NCBI GenBank assembly: GCA_000711775.1
Contig: ARYC01017767.1
Span: 1-64,000 of the forward strand
Reading direction: 5' to 3'
Length of the DNA: 64,000 nt
Source: Oxytricha trifallax
Lineage: Eukaryota; Ciliophora; Spirotrichea; Sporadotrichida; Oxytrichidae
Below the pieces are notes generated by a model, which had not been told where the DNA came from, made no database searches, and worked only from the letters and a program-made list of their open reading frames with translations. Below are positions 34,701 to 49,123 of the stretch, piece after piece. A program made the position numbers and the translations under genes. Within the stretch, counting starts at the first letter, position 1. Each line of letters starts with the position of its first letter.

Positions 34701-37700
34701 CAGCAGATAAAAATAAATATATTCTAATACATTCGATTAAATAATTACTATCATTAAAACTTAGGAAATTAAAGATAGCAATAATTATGTAGTAATTTGT
34801 CGAATTTAATACTCTCGAATTCTCATCCCTTTTTTTATTTGCTCTCTTAATGTCCCTCCTTCTATATAGTCCAATTAATTACTTACTTATAAAAATAAAA
34901 GCAGGAAAATATTTGTTAAGTCTAAACACTCCACTCTTATATTCCTAGATAATCTTAAAAATTTTCTAAACTTTATATTTTATACGTTTTACTTAGTGAA
35001 GTAATGCATTTATACTTATTATGAAGGTAAATTTACTATTCAAAGAATGCATTTTAAATTTTGATATTTATTGAATTAAAAAGTAAAAATATTTTTTCTT
35101 ATCAAAATAATATTGTAGAAATACATTTGAATTTGGAAAATTAAATATAATTAAATTAATAATAAATAAAAATCGTGGCAGTTAAATTTGGCCAATTTGA
35201 ACGATCTAGGGCTCATTCGATAGAGAATTCAAAATTAGCTGGACTTTAATATTGGCGGTACTATTTTATCGCATCCCAGAGCGAGATAACTTCACTTTAA
35301 TTAAACTTATCTAAATTCATTAAATTATGCCCTCACATTAAAGTAAAGTTATCTCGCTCTGGGGATGCGATAAAATAGTACCGCCAATAGTAAAGTCCAG
35401 CTAATTTTGAATTCTCTATCGAATGAGCCCTAGATCGTTTAAATTAGCCAACTTTAACTGCCACGATTTTGATTTATTATTAATTTAATTATATTTAATT
35501 TTCCAAATTCAAATGTATTTCTACAATATCAGTTAAAGATATCAAATAATAATGCTATCTCAGTTTAATTAAGTTTTGATGCAAAATTTCTCTATAACTT
35601 TTTAAAGCCGGTATTAATTTTTTATCTCTGTCACTAATTTGATTTGATGATAATTTTAATAAAAAAATATTCACAAATTCAGAATTAATTCCTACAATAA
35701 TAATTAGCTAAAACTTATATAGGAAATATAAGTTATAAGATTATATAATGTTATATCTGTTAACTTTATAAATGTTTTTTATTATACGATTTCATTTGAA
35801 ATTTATTTAAGCATTTAATAAATAATTATGAAAGCTTATCTGTATAAGCTTTCATCTCTTTTTAATTTTTAATTATTTTTTTCAATCAATCTCTCAGCTT
35901 TTAAATTCTATATTTCGTTTGGCATCGAGATAAATAAAAGTTGATTTATAATCTTATTTATTTTACAAACAATTAATTTTATAGATTTAATTATTATTTT
36001 TGTTTTTTTTAATTATTAAGCTTAGTATAGTTTTTAAATAACTTAAAATTCATATTAAGTGAATCAATGCTAAAATGATATTTTTGTCATTTTTATTTTT
36101 AATCTTTTTAAAAAGTAGATCCTTAGAAAAGTGAAGTGCTTATAGTATTTAACCGCCCATATATTATCCAAAAGTAGATAGATATGTTCTTCATCTTCCA
36201 AGACCTAATTTATTTTTACAATATTTCCACAGTTTAGCCCTCTTTGTAGTCTGATCTCATTTATTAATTATTCTTAAATTAATTAAATAAATTATATATT
36301 ATTAATTTATGAATTAATTCACAAATTATTCCCTCAATTAATCATCTTAAAATGGATTTTTATTTATTATTTTTAAAGCGAAACTCTTGAATATACAGTC
36401 CTAAGTTATCCCTACTTTAAACTTATTTTAATTTAATTTTTCTCAATTATACAAAATTAATGAATTAATTAAATAAAATATTTTACTTTAATGACCTTTG
36501 AATAAGATCCTTTCCCTAATTCTTTACCTATATATATATTTATATATATATATATATATATATAATAAATTAATTACAAAATTTACTTTACTTCATAATT
36601 ATAAATAAATTATAAAAACTATTAATCATTGAAATTACTTAAGCATGGCAACTACTACGGTTATTTTAGTATTTTTAAGCTTAATTAAAATGGTAAGAAA
36701 AGTTTAACAGTAAAATTTAGACAATGACAAGAATTTTTATAAAATATTCAAAGTTTTAATCAAAATAACGAATCATTATATTTGTAAAAATGCTTTGTAA
36801 ATGGAACTTTAATTTTCTATTTTTTATAGATAAAAATCATATTTATAGAAGTATAAAAAGTTATTGAACACAATTAATTCATTCAAAATTTAATTTTTGA
36901 TTATGAGAGAACTCAAAAATGATGTCAAATTTAAAATATCATACAGTTTATATAATGAAATATTATTTTTAAATCTAATATTCAGTTTTAACTTAGAATA
37001 TCCTTGATTTACCAAAAATTACCAAAATATTGGTCTTATAATAGTATTTATAATAAAACCCATCTTGAAGGAAGTGGAGTTAAATTTTCTAATGGCATAC
37101 TTATCTAACAACTCAGCCCACTATTATTTGATGTCTTCATCTATTCCCTCATCTTAAATAAAAAATTATAATTTATTAGTAAATACCTATGCTATAAAGT
37201 TTATTAATTTTCTTTATAATTATAAATAGCACTTCGTATAAATGTTTAAAGGTTTTCATTTATGAATTATATAAACACGAAATTATCTTTATTATAAGTA
37301 TTTCTAAAAATATCTTTAGTTTTATTAAAAACAAAACATTATAAAAATTATATAAAAATTAATTTACCTAATTGAAAAGAAAAAATTTATCATATCATAA
37401 CTTGAAATTACTTAATATTTGTTTGTTTATACTTAATCAACAATATAATAAAGGAAAATTAATTTGATTATATTTTTTTACAAAAAATTAATAATAAAAG
37501 AACTATTAATTTAGAAAATGTTATAATCAAATTATAATAATAGAAAACAATCAAGAAAATAAAAATTCTTTTAGATATTAAACAAGAAAATAAATAAATA
37601 AATGATAATAATATTATGCTTTAAATAAACAAGTAACAAAAAAATTATAAAATTATATTTAATATATTATTAAGATATATATGTTAAAATTGATAAATTA

Positions 37701-38262
37701 ATACTTTGAATTTAAATTTCTTGAAAATAGAATTCATATGCTGTATCATACTTTTGTACTCTAAATCCATAACCTGATTCACCCGAATTTTCTAAAAAGC
37801 ATAATTTGGAAAATTCTATGTCTATGTAACCAGAGTATGTAAATTTATTATTGAATTAATTCATAAAACAACCATTTTTTAATAAATATAAATTCCTCAG
37901 TAGTCCTCTCAATAAATATTATGAAAACATAAATTTATTTAAAATTTGCAATTATCTAAAAATGTTTTTAATATTTTTTATTGATTGAATAAGTTTTGAA
38001 ATTATTTGGGTAAAAATAAGAAATTTTTCATTAAAATATTAAGAAAAACAACTCCATCCACAAATACTTAGATTTAAAATTAATTAGGTGATTGTGAATT
38101 TACCCAAGAAATTCTTTTCATTCTTCTATTGGTTTTACAATTTTATGAAAAAATATCCAAATAGTAACTCCTCAATATACTAAAAAACTTTTCCAACCTA
38201 GAACCTTATCTGAGGTTTATAAATCCATTTTGAACTCGAGGCTTAAAGTTCCCTTTTACCAT
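31800..38262 (-). CDS. Kinase B: PH-like domain plus Ser/Thr kinase, interrupted
   Basis: ATG at 38262 opens MVKGNFKPRVQNGFINLRQG. PH-like strands follow: KSKYLWMELFFL (about 38070), YIDIEFSKLCFLENSGESGY with GFRVQKYDTAYEFYF (37830-37700), and an acidic block with the terminal helix IKQQWAELLDKYAIRKF (37150-37070). The kinase has a glycine loop ELGKGSYSKV (about 36510), alpha-C INEIRLQRGLNCGNIVKINQ and hinge HIYLLLDN (36250-36130), [19 protein letters not shown] (about 34670), ADFGFAVQL (about 34590), GTPGFVAPEIL (about 34470) and ERPTASEA (about 33850). Tail blocks run 33660-33540, 33140-33030 (ITFNQLMNDYNHSKKF), 32580-32500 (NEKKRKRID), 32400-32340, 32020-31970 and 31880-31850. HRD, DFG and APE are intact. 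The tail motif is shared with kinase C. A family-1 element lies within the gene. Confidence 0.75.
35113..35526. mobile_element. Family-1 palindromic element, copy 3 (414 bp)
   Basis: Starts TTGTAGAAATACATTTGAA, ends TTCTACAA, with TA on both sides (35111-35112, 35527-35528). Arms nearly identical to copy 1 in the central region. Lies inside kinase B between the LDYIEGGTLR and hinge blocks, so in DNA expected to be eliminated. Confidence 0.9.
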
Positions 38263-38299
38263 TTTTGGGTTAAATATGAGAAATTTATTTCATAAGCTA

Positions 38300-39416
38300 A
38301 TAAATTAAAATTTAAGAATTTCACTTAAATTATACGTATGAGTATTTGGGATCATTCATAATCAGTTAATTATTTTAGATCTTAATTTTTCATGAAAGGA
38401 CTCATTTATACTTATTTTGCTTTTTTTTTCTAAATAATCATTTTGTATTTACAATTTAAATGAATAAAATTAATAAAAATCTATTCACTTATCAATTCCA
38501 AATTCACAATAAGTTTTTATTTGCTAATGAAACTTTGTATTATCCAGATATAATTTGCATATTTTATTACTCAGTTGTCTTAATTTTACCTGTACTTTAA
38601 ATTAAACTCCTTTAAATAATATATATAAATTATTCATTCAATTTAATCTTAAAAAAATAATAAATTTTATTCATGTAGATTATTTTTTTATAAAAAAATG
38701 TGTAGTTTAAATTAAATTTTATAGTTTAAAAATAAAAATTATACTATTTTATTTAAAAAGGGAATAATTCAAATTTTTTTTATTACATTGAAAAAAATAA
38801 ATATTTTTACTTTAACTTTAATTTATTAATATAATACTTTAAATAGAGAATTTTATTTATCAACTTTTAAACAACAGTAATATATAATTATAAGTTATTT
38901 TCATTTCTATGTACTCTATGAATTTGCATTGTTTATTTTATTGCATAATTAATATTCTTATAGAAATTCTTATGATTTTTTAAATATTTTATTTATAAAA
39001 AAAGCAAAAACTTGATACTTAACATTCATTATACCCATTAAATTATCCATTTCAAATTTATTATATCAGATTAAATTTTTATTGCATAATTTTATTTTAT
39101 TATATAAATAATATCAAATTTCCTCTACTTATAAAATAAGTTACTAATTTATCTTATTATAAAATTCTATTTTTTTAATAATTTTTCTAATAATTATTTA
39201 TTAAAAGAATATTGTTATATTATATCGAATTTGTAAATGATTTTTATCTCACTTCAAACATATTTTATATTATTTCTTAGTCAGAGTTATTTTACAATTC
39301 CCTCAGCTGATCGAGCGTTATCTCAATAAAATCAAATGTTTTACTGCTATAGTACTCTTCAAATATTGATGATATTAATTAATTGATAAATAAATTAAAT
39401 TAATGAAAAAAATATA
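38300..39416. other. AT-rich non-coding stretch
   Basis: Nothing recognised upstream of kinase B up to the family-2 element. Confidence 0.4.
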
Positions 39417-39424
39417 AATTATTT

Positions 39425-39865
39425 GGATACCCCCTTGTGCCTGGAATCGGAAAAGACCCCCCCAATGTGCCTTGAATTTTTTTGACTTTCGTTCACAGTT
39501 CTGGAATCATGAAAAGTTCTCTATGAAGAAGAAATTTCCAAAATTCAATGACCACCGTACCATATAATGTAGCTACCCTAGATTACGATTAAAAAACGAT
39601 ATTAAAAAAATAATGAAGAATTCATGGAGAAAAATCAGTTGGAAAATTATCATAAAATGCAATTTTATAACATAAAAAATATGATTTTTCTCCATGAATT
39701 CTTCATTATTTTTTGAATTTCGTTTTTTAATCATAATCTAGGGTAGCTACATTATATGGTACGGTGGTCATTGAATTTTGGAAATTTCTTCTTCATAGAG
39801 AACTTTTCATGATTCCAGAACTGCGAACGAAAGTCAAAAAAATTCCAGGCACATGGGGGGTATCC
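39425..39865. mobile_element. Family-2 palindromic element, copy 1 (441 bp)
   Basis: Begins GGATACCCCC and ends GGGGGGTATCC. Flanked by the perfect 8-bp direct repeat AATTATTT (39417-39424 and 39866-39873). Almost the entire length is inverted-repeat, with arms holding GACTTTCGTTC and GAACTTTTCATGATTCC. No coding. The 8-bp duplication resembles hAT-type insertions, but no transposase is present to confirm. Confidence 0.9.
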
Positions 39866-39873
39866 AATTATTT

Positions 39874-42800
39874 GAATATATTTGATATAATTATTTACAA
39901 TAAATATTATTTAAGACAATTGTAAATTATTTAAAAAGTAGGATCAATCTTAGTAAATTTTTCAGTTTAATTTTATTCATTGATTAATGATTTTTTTTTC
40001 ATAATAAAAGTATATATTATAAAATAGAAAAGTTAATTTATATTAAATATAAAAATTAGTTACCTAAAATTCAGCTCTTAATCCGAATTATATATATATA
40101 TATTTTTTTAATTATATAACCATTAAATACTTCAGGCATGTTTTATTTATTTTGATATTTAAAAATAAATTTAAACGTAGTAAATAAATCACACAATATA
40201 TTATTATTTTTATATTTTTATTAAAATATTGACTGACTAAGGCTTCTGTTTAAGCTTGCTAACATGAGTATTAGAATTTTACTTTTATTTCTGAAATAGA
40301 AATTTTAAAATAAAAATAATATCATTTTTGGTATTAAGTTTAAGATTTTTTTCTTTAATACTGATAGAATTATTAATGATATCTTTTATAAATAAATATT
40401 ACAAATATAATTTTCTTTTAATGCTATTTACGCACTTATATTTCAAAACAGATATTACTAAATATCATGAATAATAATTAAATTCTAAATATGATTTTTA
40501 TAATTTTCAATATAAGTTGATAATTAATTTGTAAAACTATTCATTCCTATATTTTATGATTATACATTCAATAATTTTCATGTTTATTATAAATTATTTT
40601 TATCGATATTAATCTCGAAAACCTTCACATATATAAAAGAATATAATAAGAATTATCAAATGTTAGTATTAAATATGAAATTATGAAGTTTTAATATATT
40701 GCTCGTTTTAATGTTTTTAAATATAATCTATTAAATAAGAGATATATTTTGCTTAAATTTCAATATGAAGTTATTTTAATTAACATTTAAAAATTATATT
40801 TATATATGTTGTTTTGATAGTTTATATTTAATTTATAACTAATTCGTACGCTTTTCAATTTTAGTGTACAAATATCCTTTATACTCTAGGAATATTTATT
40901 AATGTTCAATAATTATAATTTAATTATAATATATGTAAATAGTAAATATTTCTCATATCTAGATAATTTGTAGGACTGTCTCTCTAATATTAAATAATAA
41001 TCTAAATAAATATAATAAATAACATTTTTAATTAATATTATGAAATGTTACTTATAGTGATATTTTGATCTTATTAACATATATTTTAATAGGCAGAAGA
41101 ATATCTTTAATTAAAAAAATTATTGTTAATTTTTAATATCTGTTTTTATTGCATTGATATTTTATTTTTATTGAGAATTAATTTGCTATAAAATAATAGG
41201 TGTTAAATAATTATCCCTAATTTTAGCTTATTTCCTCAAAATCAGTTAGATCAATACTTTCAATCTTTTTCATAAATAATTATTATAAATAATATTTAAA
41301 ATCATCTTTTCAACCTCTATTGACCGAATTACTTATTTATAAAATTAAATGAATTTATAATAAAATATTTAGCTTTTCTATATAAAAATATTTAGAATAT
41401 TTTTCCGGAATTGATTTTAAAAAACCTATATAAATCCAATTTAATATAAATAATTTTATTGATTGCTCTTTTATCTCGGCCATTTATATTTCTAATTCTT
41501 ATTTTTATTCTATCTACTGATTAATTTATCCAGCTTTTTTAAATTTGCTAAATTCAGTTCTTTTTATCATTTTATTGCTTTATTTAGGCCAATTTAAATT
41601 AAAAATATTAGCGGATATAATTTTTATATTTGATAATTTTTTTATTATATGGAATTTATTTTTTTAAATAAATAGGCAAATTGAATGTTTCATCTGTTCT
41701 TTGTTTACAATTACTAATATCTATTCCCTTTTTTATAGATTATTCTTTAAATAATGATTCCCTATTTTATAATTTATTTTTAAGGAATCCATACGATGGT
41801 GGTAATAATTAAATTTTCAATTATAATAGTCACACATTTAAAATTTTAGCTAATAAATAGCCTCATTAATTAAAAAAAATATGTTGATTATATTTTATTT
41901 TTGATGTATTTAATTTACAAATAAGAAATTCAGGATTTTATACCTCTATAATCAAGAATAAAATCAAAACCTCGAAACCCCTTAATTAGTTTGATAGAGT
42001 TTAAATTGATAAAAGCTGAAAATAAAATGCTTACATATTAGTTTTAGTATTGTTTACAAAGGACTATTTATTAGTTTAAATATTAGTAATTTATGTGAGT
42101 ATAATAAGTGAGTTTTTAAATTTTTCAAACACACAATTAAGCAAATAGTAATATGGGATTTTTCTGAATTTTATCTTTACTAAGTTGATGTTTGATTATT
42201 TCTATTGTTACTTTATTCCCTTTGTTTGGCTATATGATGGTTGGATATAAAAAATACCATTGCCTACATTAATCTCTTTTACTTACCAATATTGTTTGAT
42301 TCATTTCTTATAATATCTCTCAATTTAGTTAAATTTGAACTGTAAATCTTTTTACTAACTCTTAAAAATAACCCAAAACTTCTCATTTATACAAATTCAC
42401 TTAATTTTAAAAATTATTCAATTAAAAAACCCTACACAAATCTATTAAATCTTTTAAATAGAGGAGGTTAATTTTATCAATTAGAATACCGAGGGGTTTA
42501 TGGATTTTGAAAGCCAAAGTATATTTAATAATTAAAACCAATTTATATTAATATAAAATATAATTTCTACAAAAATTGATGATATATAATAACGCTTTTT
42601 TAAAATTAATAATTAATTAATTAAATTATTTTAATTAGAAAATATTAATATCCTATTAACTGGGGAATTAGGATTTGAATTTTTAATTAATGTTTACTCA
42701 AATAATTTCAATTATTGCTGATTCTTATTTTCCTATTTATTACTAAAACTATCGCTTAATTATATTTATTTCATAGTTTTTCTATATTTGTTTAAATATG

Positions 42801-43860
42801 TAATATTTTACTTTAATAATAATAAATAATTTTATAATATCAGGTTGACTCATGCATTCAAAACCCTAAAATTTATATTATATATATTTATTAAAACTTG
42901 CAAGGTTGAAATTAAGGCTATTAATCTCAATAATTATGCAATATATGTGTTTTTTTTAACAATAAAATTTTATTCTTTACGCTTAAGAATATAAATCATA
43001 TTCAAGGTCTGTAAAAATTAAATGATATGAACTTTTATTTAAAATGATATATTTTTCAAGCTTGTATTAAATACAGTAAAAGATAATAATTAATGGTTTA
43101 TATACTTCTATTATGAAATAAATTAAGAATTTTATAACAAAATCTGCAAGATTAATTTTGCTTATGATTTTTTATTATTCAATTTATCATACTAAAAGCA
43201 GCTTACTTTTCACAAAAATATTTATGAATAAATTTTAGTTTATAAATAGGTTTATAAAAACAAATTATAATTTTAATATTTTAGATAGTTCATTTGATTA
43301 AAAAATTTTTACAATCTGGTAAAAAACCCTAATAAAATTTTTTTTAAGAAATGAATTGTAATTTAATATGATAATTTAAGAAGTTTTTACTTATAAACAT
43401 TAGAAAAATATTATGAGTAAATGAAAAAGTTTAGAAACGAGCTATATTATATGTTTATCTAAAATTTATAATTAATATTTACTTTTATTGATAGATATTA
43501 AGAATGTTAAAACTAAATTCATAATTTATTAAGTGAATTACCATAAGAGATATAAATTAATTAATGATTGAAAGTTAGTTAATTATCCGAATATATTTAA
43601 GACATAACTATAAGGACTTTATAAATTATTAAAACTAAGTTAGAAGTATATAAAATTAAATAAATATAGATCTTCAGCCTTGACTCTGAAATAATAAAAT
43701 AAAGCGATTTAAAATGTAAAACCATATAACTTAATTATAATCATTGTAAATCATCAGCTCAGCAAGCTAGATAGTTTACTAATGAAAAAATAAGATTATT
43801 ATTGATTTAATTTATTTAAACCATAACACATGTTTTTTACATATCAATAAAGCAGAAATG
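39874..43860. other. Long AT-rich non-coding stretch
   Basis: About 4 kb with no supported coding block, RNA or strong repeat. Short patches near 41960 and 42490 (both with AAACCCCT/GGGGTTT) are weakly inverted to each other, not enough to call an element. Confidence 0.4.
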
Positions 43861-43869
43861 CATTATTAT

Positions 43870-46800
43870 AGGGGATTTAATTCATCATCATTATGATTAT
43901 GTTTTTATGAAATGCACTTCTTGTGAAGAGGACTCATTGAAAGCTACAAAAAGTTTTATTAATGACTTGAGTCCCTTTAAAAGAGCAATTAATTAATATA
44001 AAATGTTCTTTTTTATAAAAAGGTGTTTCATATACAATTTAAGTAGCACACTCTAATGATTTAAATGCTTTATAATAATAATTAAATTAAGACTCATTCA
44101 GTTTTTAATATAGTAATTAAAGTACTTTAACATATTCTCTATTTTCTTATTTTAGAAAAAAATAAGATGTTATCAAAAGTTTTTTATGATTATCGAGTTA
44201 ATATTTTAAGATTAAAGTATCTATTTCTTTAAAATATTTTCATAAGGAACCATCTAAAAGTTCCCCTAAAATATAAATCAATTTAAAAATAAAGTGCAAA
44301 TAAAAAATGGTTTTTATAAAAAAATTCCTTGCGTTTTAGTAATCCATTTTTATTATTTATATAGTTATGATTGGCAGATCTTTTCCATCTGAATTATATT
44401 GACAAAGGATAAGAAATGAATAATTTACTATAAGTTTAGAGACTAAGTAAGTGTTAAAAAATCAATATAAGTGATTTCAAACTATATAACCTAAATTTTC
44501 TTATATATAAGAATAACAAAAAATTTTCATCTAGTAATTATTATATTTTGTTTAATAACTCAATATTCTTACAATGAAATATTGATAGAATATATTAAAA
44601 AATAAACACATTTATTTTGCTTTATACTTATCTGATATATTTTTATAATTTAAGAGCTTGCTTTTTTATTCTATGTCTCTTGAGACTTGAGTAAAATCTT
44701 TCATCATCTAATTAAAAGTTATAGTTTTATTGCTACTATGACAAGAAAGATTTATGCTTATGAAATTATATTAATAATTAGTAATACTATATTAAAAAGA
44801 TTTTCCTAAACTTTTAATTACTTTACAGACCCTCTGTTCTTTGTATTATCTCGATTTAGTTCGAAATCTGATAACTTTTGGAAGTTTTAGTGCCTGAACT
44901 AACTTAAATTAAATTTAATATTACAAGTTTCCAATTTGTAATGATTATAACCACATAAAACGAAATGAACAACAATTTATAGTATTACTTAATTCATTTT
45001 TATATACTTATAACTCATACATCGCTGTTTAATTATAAAAGCCTAATTCTATATATAATCCTCAATGATATTTTCTTAATTTTATTCGATTGAACTTTTC
45101 TTAATAATAGTTTGGTCAGTCTACCTATTTAGGGGAGAAAACTAGCTGTGTCTAATGCTACTGCTTTAATTTGAAAATTTTTGAGTTAAAGTCGTGGTGC
45201 CACCTAAAATAATAATTATTTAAATCAAATAAAATGTCGAAGATTTATAAGATTTATCTTCAATAAAAAATTGAAAAAAATAAATTTGTTAATTTTAAGA
45301 CCTTGTTTTAAGAATGCTACTGTATTACCTCGCTTTCTTGTTTGAGGAGAAATTGTTACTCCTCTTCTATTTATGCAATAAATAAATCTATTTACTTAAC
45401 TATATTAATTTATCGTTATAAAAGAGATAAATTGATATTTTAATGTATACTTCTACTTTCTAAGTTATCTAATCTATTAATAAACTAGTTTTTTTTTTAT
45501 ATTATATTCTTAAATTCAAACTTAACAATTTAGTTTATTCAAAGAGAACTCTATAGCATCTACATCACAAAAAATTAAAATAGAGTTTGTTTTATTAAAA
45601 AAAATAATAAATTTAATAAAAATATTTTCATTATTAAATTTTAAACATCATCTTAGAACCAACTATGCTTTAAACACTCTGCTGCAAATGGTCGATATTT
45701 TTAGTTTTTATTTAACATTAAAAATAGTAAATTTTTGCAATTTCTACTGCAAGTCAAATCCTCGATTTTTTGAAGAACATCGCACTTTATATTTAAATTT
45801 TTTTAAAGAAATTAATTAAGTAAGTTTTTGCAAACAGTTAGGAATTTATAAAAAAGCGATCCAAATTAAATGAGTTTTTGTTAAAGTCTTCATAAAACCA
45901 AAAAATAGTAATTATTAAAAAAACAGACAGTTTTTTTATTTATTGTTTCATAACTAACGATATTGATATTAAAAATCGTTCTGAGATTAATACTTAGGCT
46001 TATGCTAGGCATATAGTTATAACCTTATAATTTTCGACACTTCAAACACTACCCAGGGAACTTGCTCTTTTAACGATACATTAATAACCATATAAAAATA
46101 TTTCACATCTAAGACTAACTAACTTTTCCATATTTAAATTTATAGTCTCTTTGGGAGTCCTACCTTTAAATAGATGTTTTCGAGAGATAATTTATAAAAA
46201 TTTTGAATATTTAATATTTGATCAAATTCTTTATATTCTTGAATTTTTTTAATAATTTATAAATGAAAGATCAGGCAATATATTATACATCCTACACTAA
46301 AAATGTCTGACGAAAATGAATATTTTTTTTCAGCAATAATATCAGGGTCTACAAACCCAGGGGTGCCATAAACATCTTTAAAGGTTAAGTCCTCACTCAA
46401 TTCCAAAGCAAATCCAAAATCAGCAAGATATGCATCAGGATCTCCATTATTTAATTCATCGAATCTTAGTAAAATATTAGGGTTTTTATATACTAAGTCA
46501 ATTGCAAATTCATAAATTAACTGTGCTTAATCTTAGAAAAAGATCTATTTTTAATTAAAAAATTGCATATACAAATATTCTCTGGCTTCAAATCTCTATG
46601 AATAATACCCCTACCTTACATATAATCGATAGACAATAATAATTAAGTTGCTATTTTTCTTGCCTAAAATCCAGTGAATCTTTGACCTTTATTAAGATAA
46701 TCTCTTAGCGTGCCTCCTTCAACATAATCTAATTTATTCTTTATAATTATCAATAAAATGTCAATAATTTATATAATAAATTTTATTATAATCGAGAAAT

Positions 46801-48830
46801 AAGTAAATTTAATCTTCATCTTCCCATACCTAGTTAATTTTAATATTACAGCATTATATCAAATTTAAATATAAAAATGAAGAAATTATAATCAGGAGAA
46901 TAATTCAATTTTATTTCTTAATATTTGCAAATTCTGAATTATAAATATTTCAGCAATAATATTTCCACATTGTAGACTCCTTTGAAGTCTTATCTCATTA
47001 AATAAATTTTCCCTTAGCTAAATTAAAATTAAATTATTTTTATATATAATAAGTTATTCTTAACTACTATTCACTATATGATTCTTTCTTGATTAATTAT
47101 TTTTAATTTATAATTAGCCTTTAGATTTTAAGATTTTTATACAATATAGGTATTTTAATTATAAAATGATTACTTTAAGTGCGTAACTAGTTTCCTATGT
47201 ATTAGCAGTATTTCTTGAATCTGATAAATCTATATTGCTATTGACTCTGTATTTTATTTTATAAACTTTTGAAAAAGCTCCTTAACCTAGGATCTTTCCA
47301 ATTGAATTAGTTAAAATAATCAAAAATTTAGTAAAATTTTGACTAATAATAAACATAAATTGAAATATTAGGATTATTGAAAGGTGTTTGATTTTTAGTT
47401 GTAAATCTTTCAAGTAAATTTAGCCAGTTCTGCCATATTTCATTTAAATTAAAAATATTCTACTAGCTGATATTAACACTCTCATTTTACATTTAAATTT
47501 AAGCATTGATATACCTAACTTTATATTACGTTATATATTAAATAAAAAACAAAAAATTACAATATAAAGAGGTACGCTTTAGATCTCCTTCGCACAACAA
47601 AATTAAAGTCATTTTGAACATTTTTATTTGTGGACATAAAGCAAAATTCCAGATCCAGTTATGCAATTTAAAACGATTAATTTATAAATATAGTTAGTAG
47701 AAAATGAGGAATGTTTATTTAAGTATAAATTATCTAATGATTAACCATATAATAAAATAAAGTAGTAACTATAACTTAATAGTAATAAGGTATGACAGTC
47801 TAAAAGACTAGAAACTCTAATCATTATTTTGTTTCTATTAATCTAAATATCTATACTCATTACTCCGTATTTCTTAAAATTAATTTATGAGAAAGTAATG
47901 AGGGATGTGCAGAGATCTTTTTAATGAAAAGATTTGTTTTGTTTAGAACTTATATTCATTTCCGAATTCTAGGAATTCACTCACTATGATTGAATGTCGT
48001 TCCCTTACTTTTATTTGAGAAAACTTCACATCATATAAATTTGGATTCTCTGATTCCGTCATCTCATTTTTTAAAGTTGAGCACCACCTTTTGGCTACTA
48101 TGTATTAATACCTAAAAATAGCAATCTTATCATAAAGCTTATCAAATGCATGGAAAAGCCTTTCTATTCAGCTACACGAATAGCAAAGGAAAGTAGCTTG
48201 ATGATAGTTTCCCGATAACTTGCCACTTATGCGGAAAAACATGAGGAATATTCTCACATTTCTTTAATTAACTAACTAATTATTAAATAATGATAATAAA
48301 TAAATGCAATAATCTCTTTTTATTGATGTTCTCCTTATAATATTATAATATTGTCTGCCAAATATACTCAAAATATTCCTTTTAATCTATTATATTTAAA
48401 TATTTGAAATAAAAACTAAAAGTAGAATTTATGATCCATAATTATTTATTTTTCTTTTAATTGTTTTAGAGAGGCAATTTTTTAAGTGCCGTATGAATCT
48501 ATTTAATTTTATTTCAATTAATATCTCAACTGGTCTTGCTATAATTTTAAAAAAATCTTCATTTTCTATTTAAATAATGAAATATATATATAGGAATTTA
48601 TAAGAATAAAGTTTATAAATTAAATTTGCCTTGGATATTCACCCTGATTTATTTAATTATTTTAGATAGTAAATTCTTATATTTCAAAGTGCTCACTATC
48701 AATCCATGTCTCTGAATTAAATTTTATATTTTCAAATTCGTTTTAGGAAATTTCATGAAATCTAAATTCACCCTTAAAAAATTCATCAAAAATATAACCC
48801 CAAAATTCCAAGTAAAATTATTAATATAAT
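43870..48830 (-). CDS. Kinase C: PH-like domain plus Ser/Thr kinase with long tail, interrupted
   Basis: N-terminal block 48800-48700 reads IFDEFFKGEFRFHEIS, parallel to the start of kinase D. PH-like strands are LDLEFCFMSTNKNVQNDFNF (about 47670) and a helix EIWQNWLNLLERF (about 47430). Kinase: ILGQGAFSKVYKI (about 47290), [34 protein letters not shown] (46590), AYLADFGFALELSED (46410), GTPGFVDPDII (46350), SSDIFSVGCIIY, LFKGRTPKETI (46160) and RPFAAECLKHSWF (45690). APE is replaced by VDP. Tail blocks: 45780-45730, 45375-45290 (helical), 45210-45110 (APRLQLKNFQIKAVALDTAS), 44740-44650 (ITFNQMMKDFTQVSRDIEQ) and 43990-43870 (ALLKGLKSLIKLFVAFNE), ending at TGA. The tail from 44.9 kb down is less certain. 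Confidence 0.7.
47870..48245 (-). pseudogene. Frameshifted coding fragment inside kinase C
   Basis: A GC-richer run between two kinase-C coding blocks. Successive frames give NIPHVFPHKWQVIGKLSSSY, then after a shift ERLFHAFDKLYDKIAIFRYQ, VAKRWCSTLKNEMTESENPN and RERHSIIVSEFLEF. The shift near 48170 breaks it. It is unlike PH or kinase sequence and no family is recognised. A decayed mobile-element gene in an IES is one reading; a further MDS of kinase C is another. Confidence 0.45.
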
Positions 48831-49123
48831 TTTTTACATAATATTTTAATGATTAAATTTAATATTAACACTGATATTTTTCATATTATTATTGTTATAA
48901 ATGAATAAATTATGCGTATTAAAATAGAGTGTGATTAAGTTCCTCTTTAGCACATAGATTGGTATTTTGAGAAATATGTATAGTGAAAATTAATTTAACT
49001 TAAATTTTTATTTATATAATTAGGTTAAATTGAAGAAAATAACATCAGGCCATACTATACTAAGTTTTATAATGCATCTTTATAATTAGTATGAATATTT
49101 CATATACACGAAGATCCACTGTT

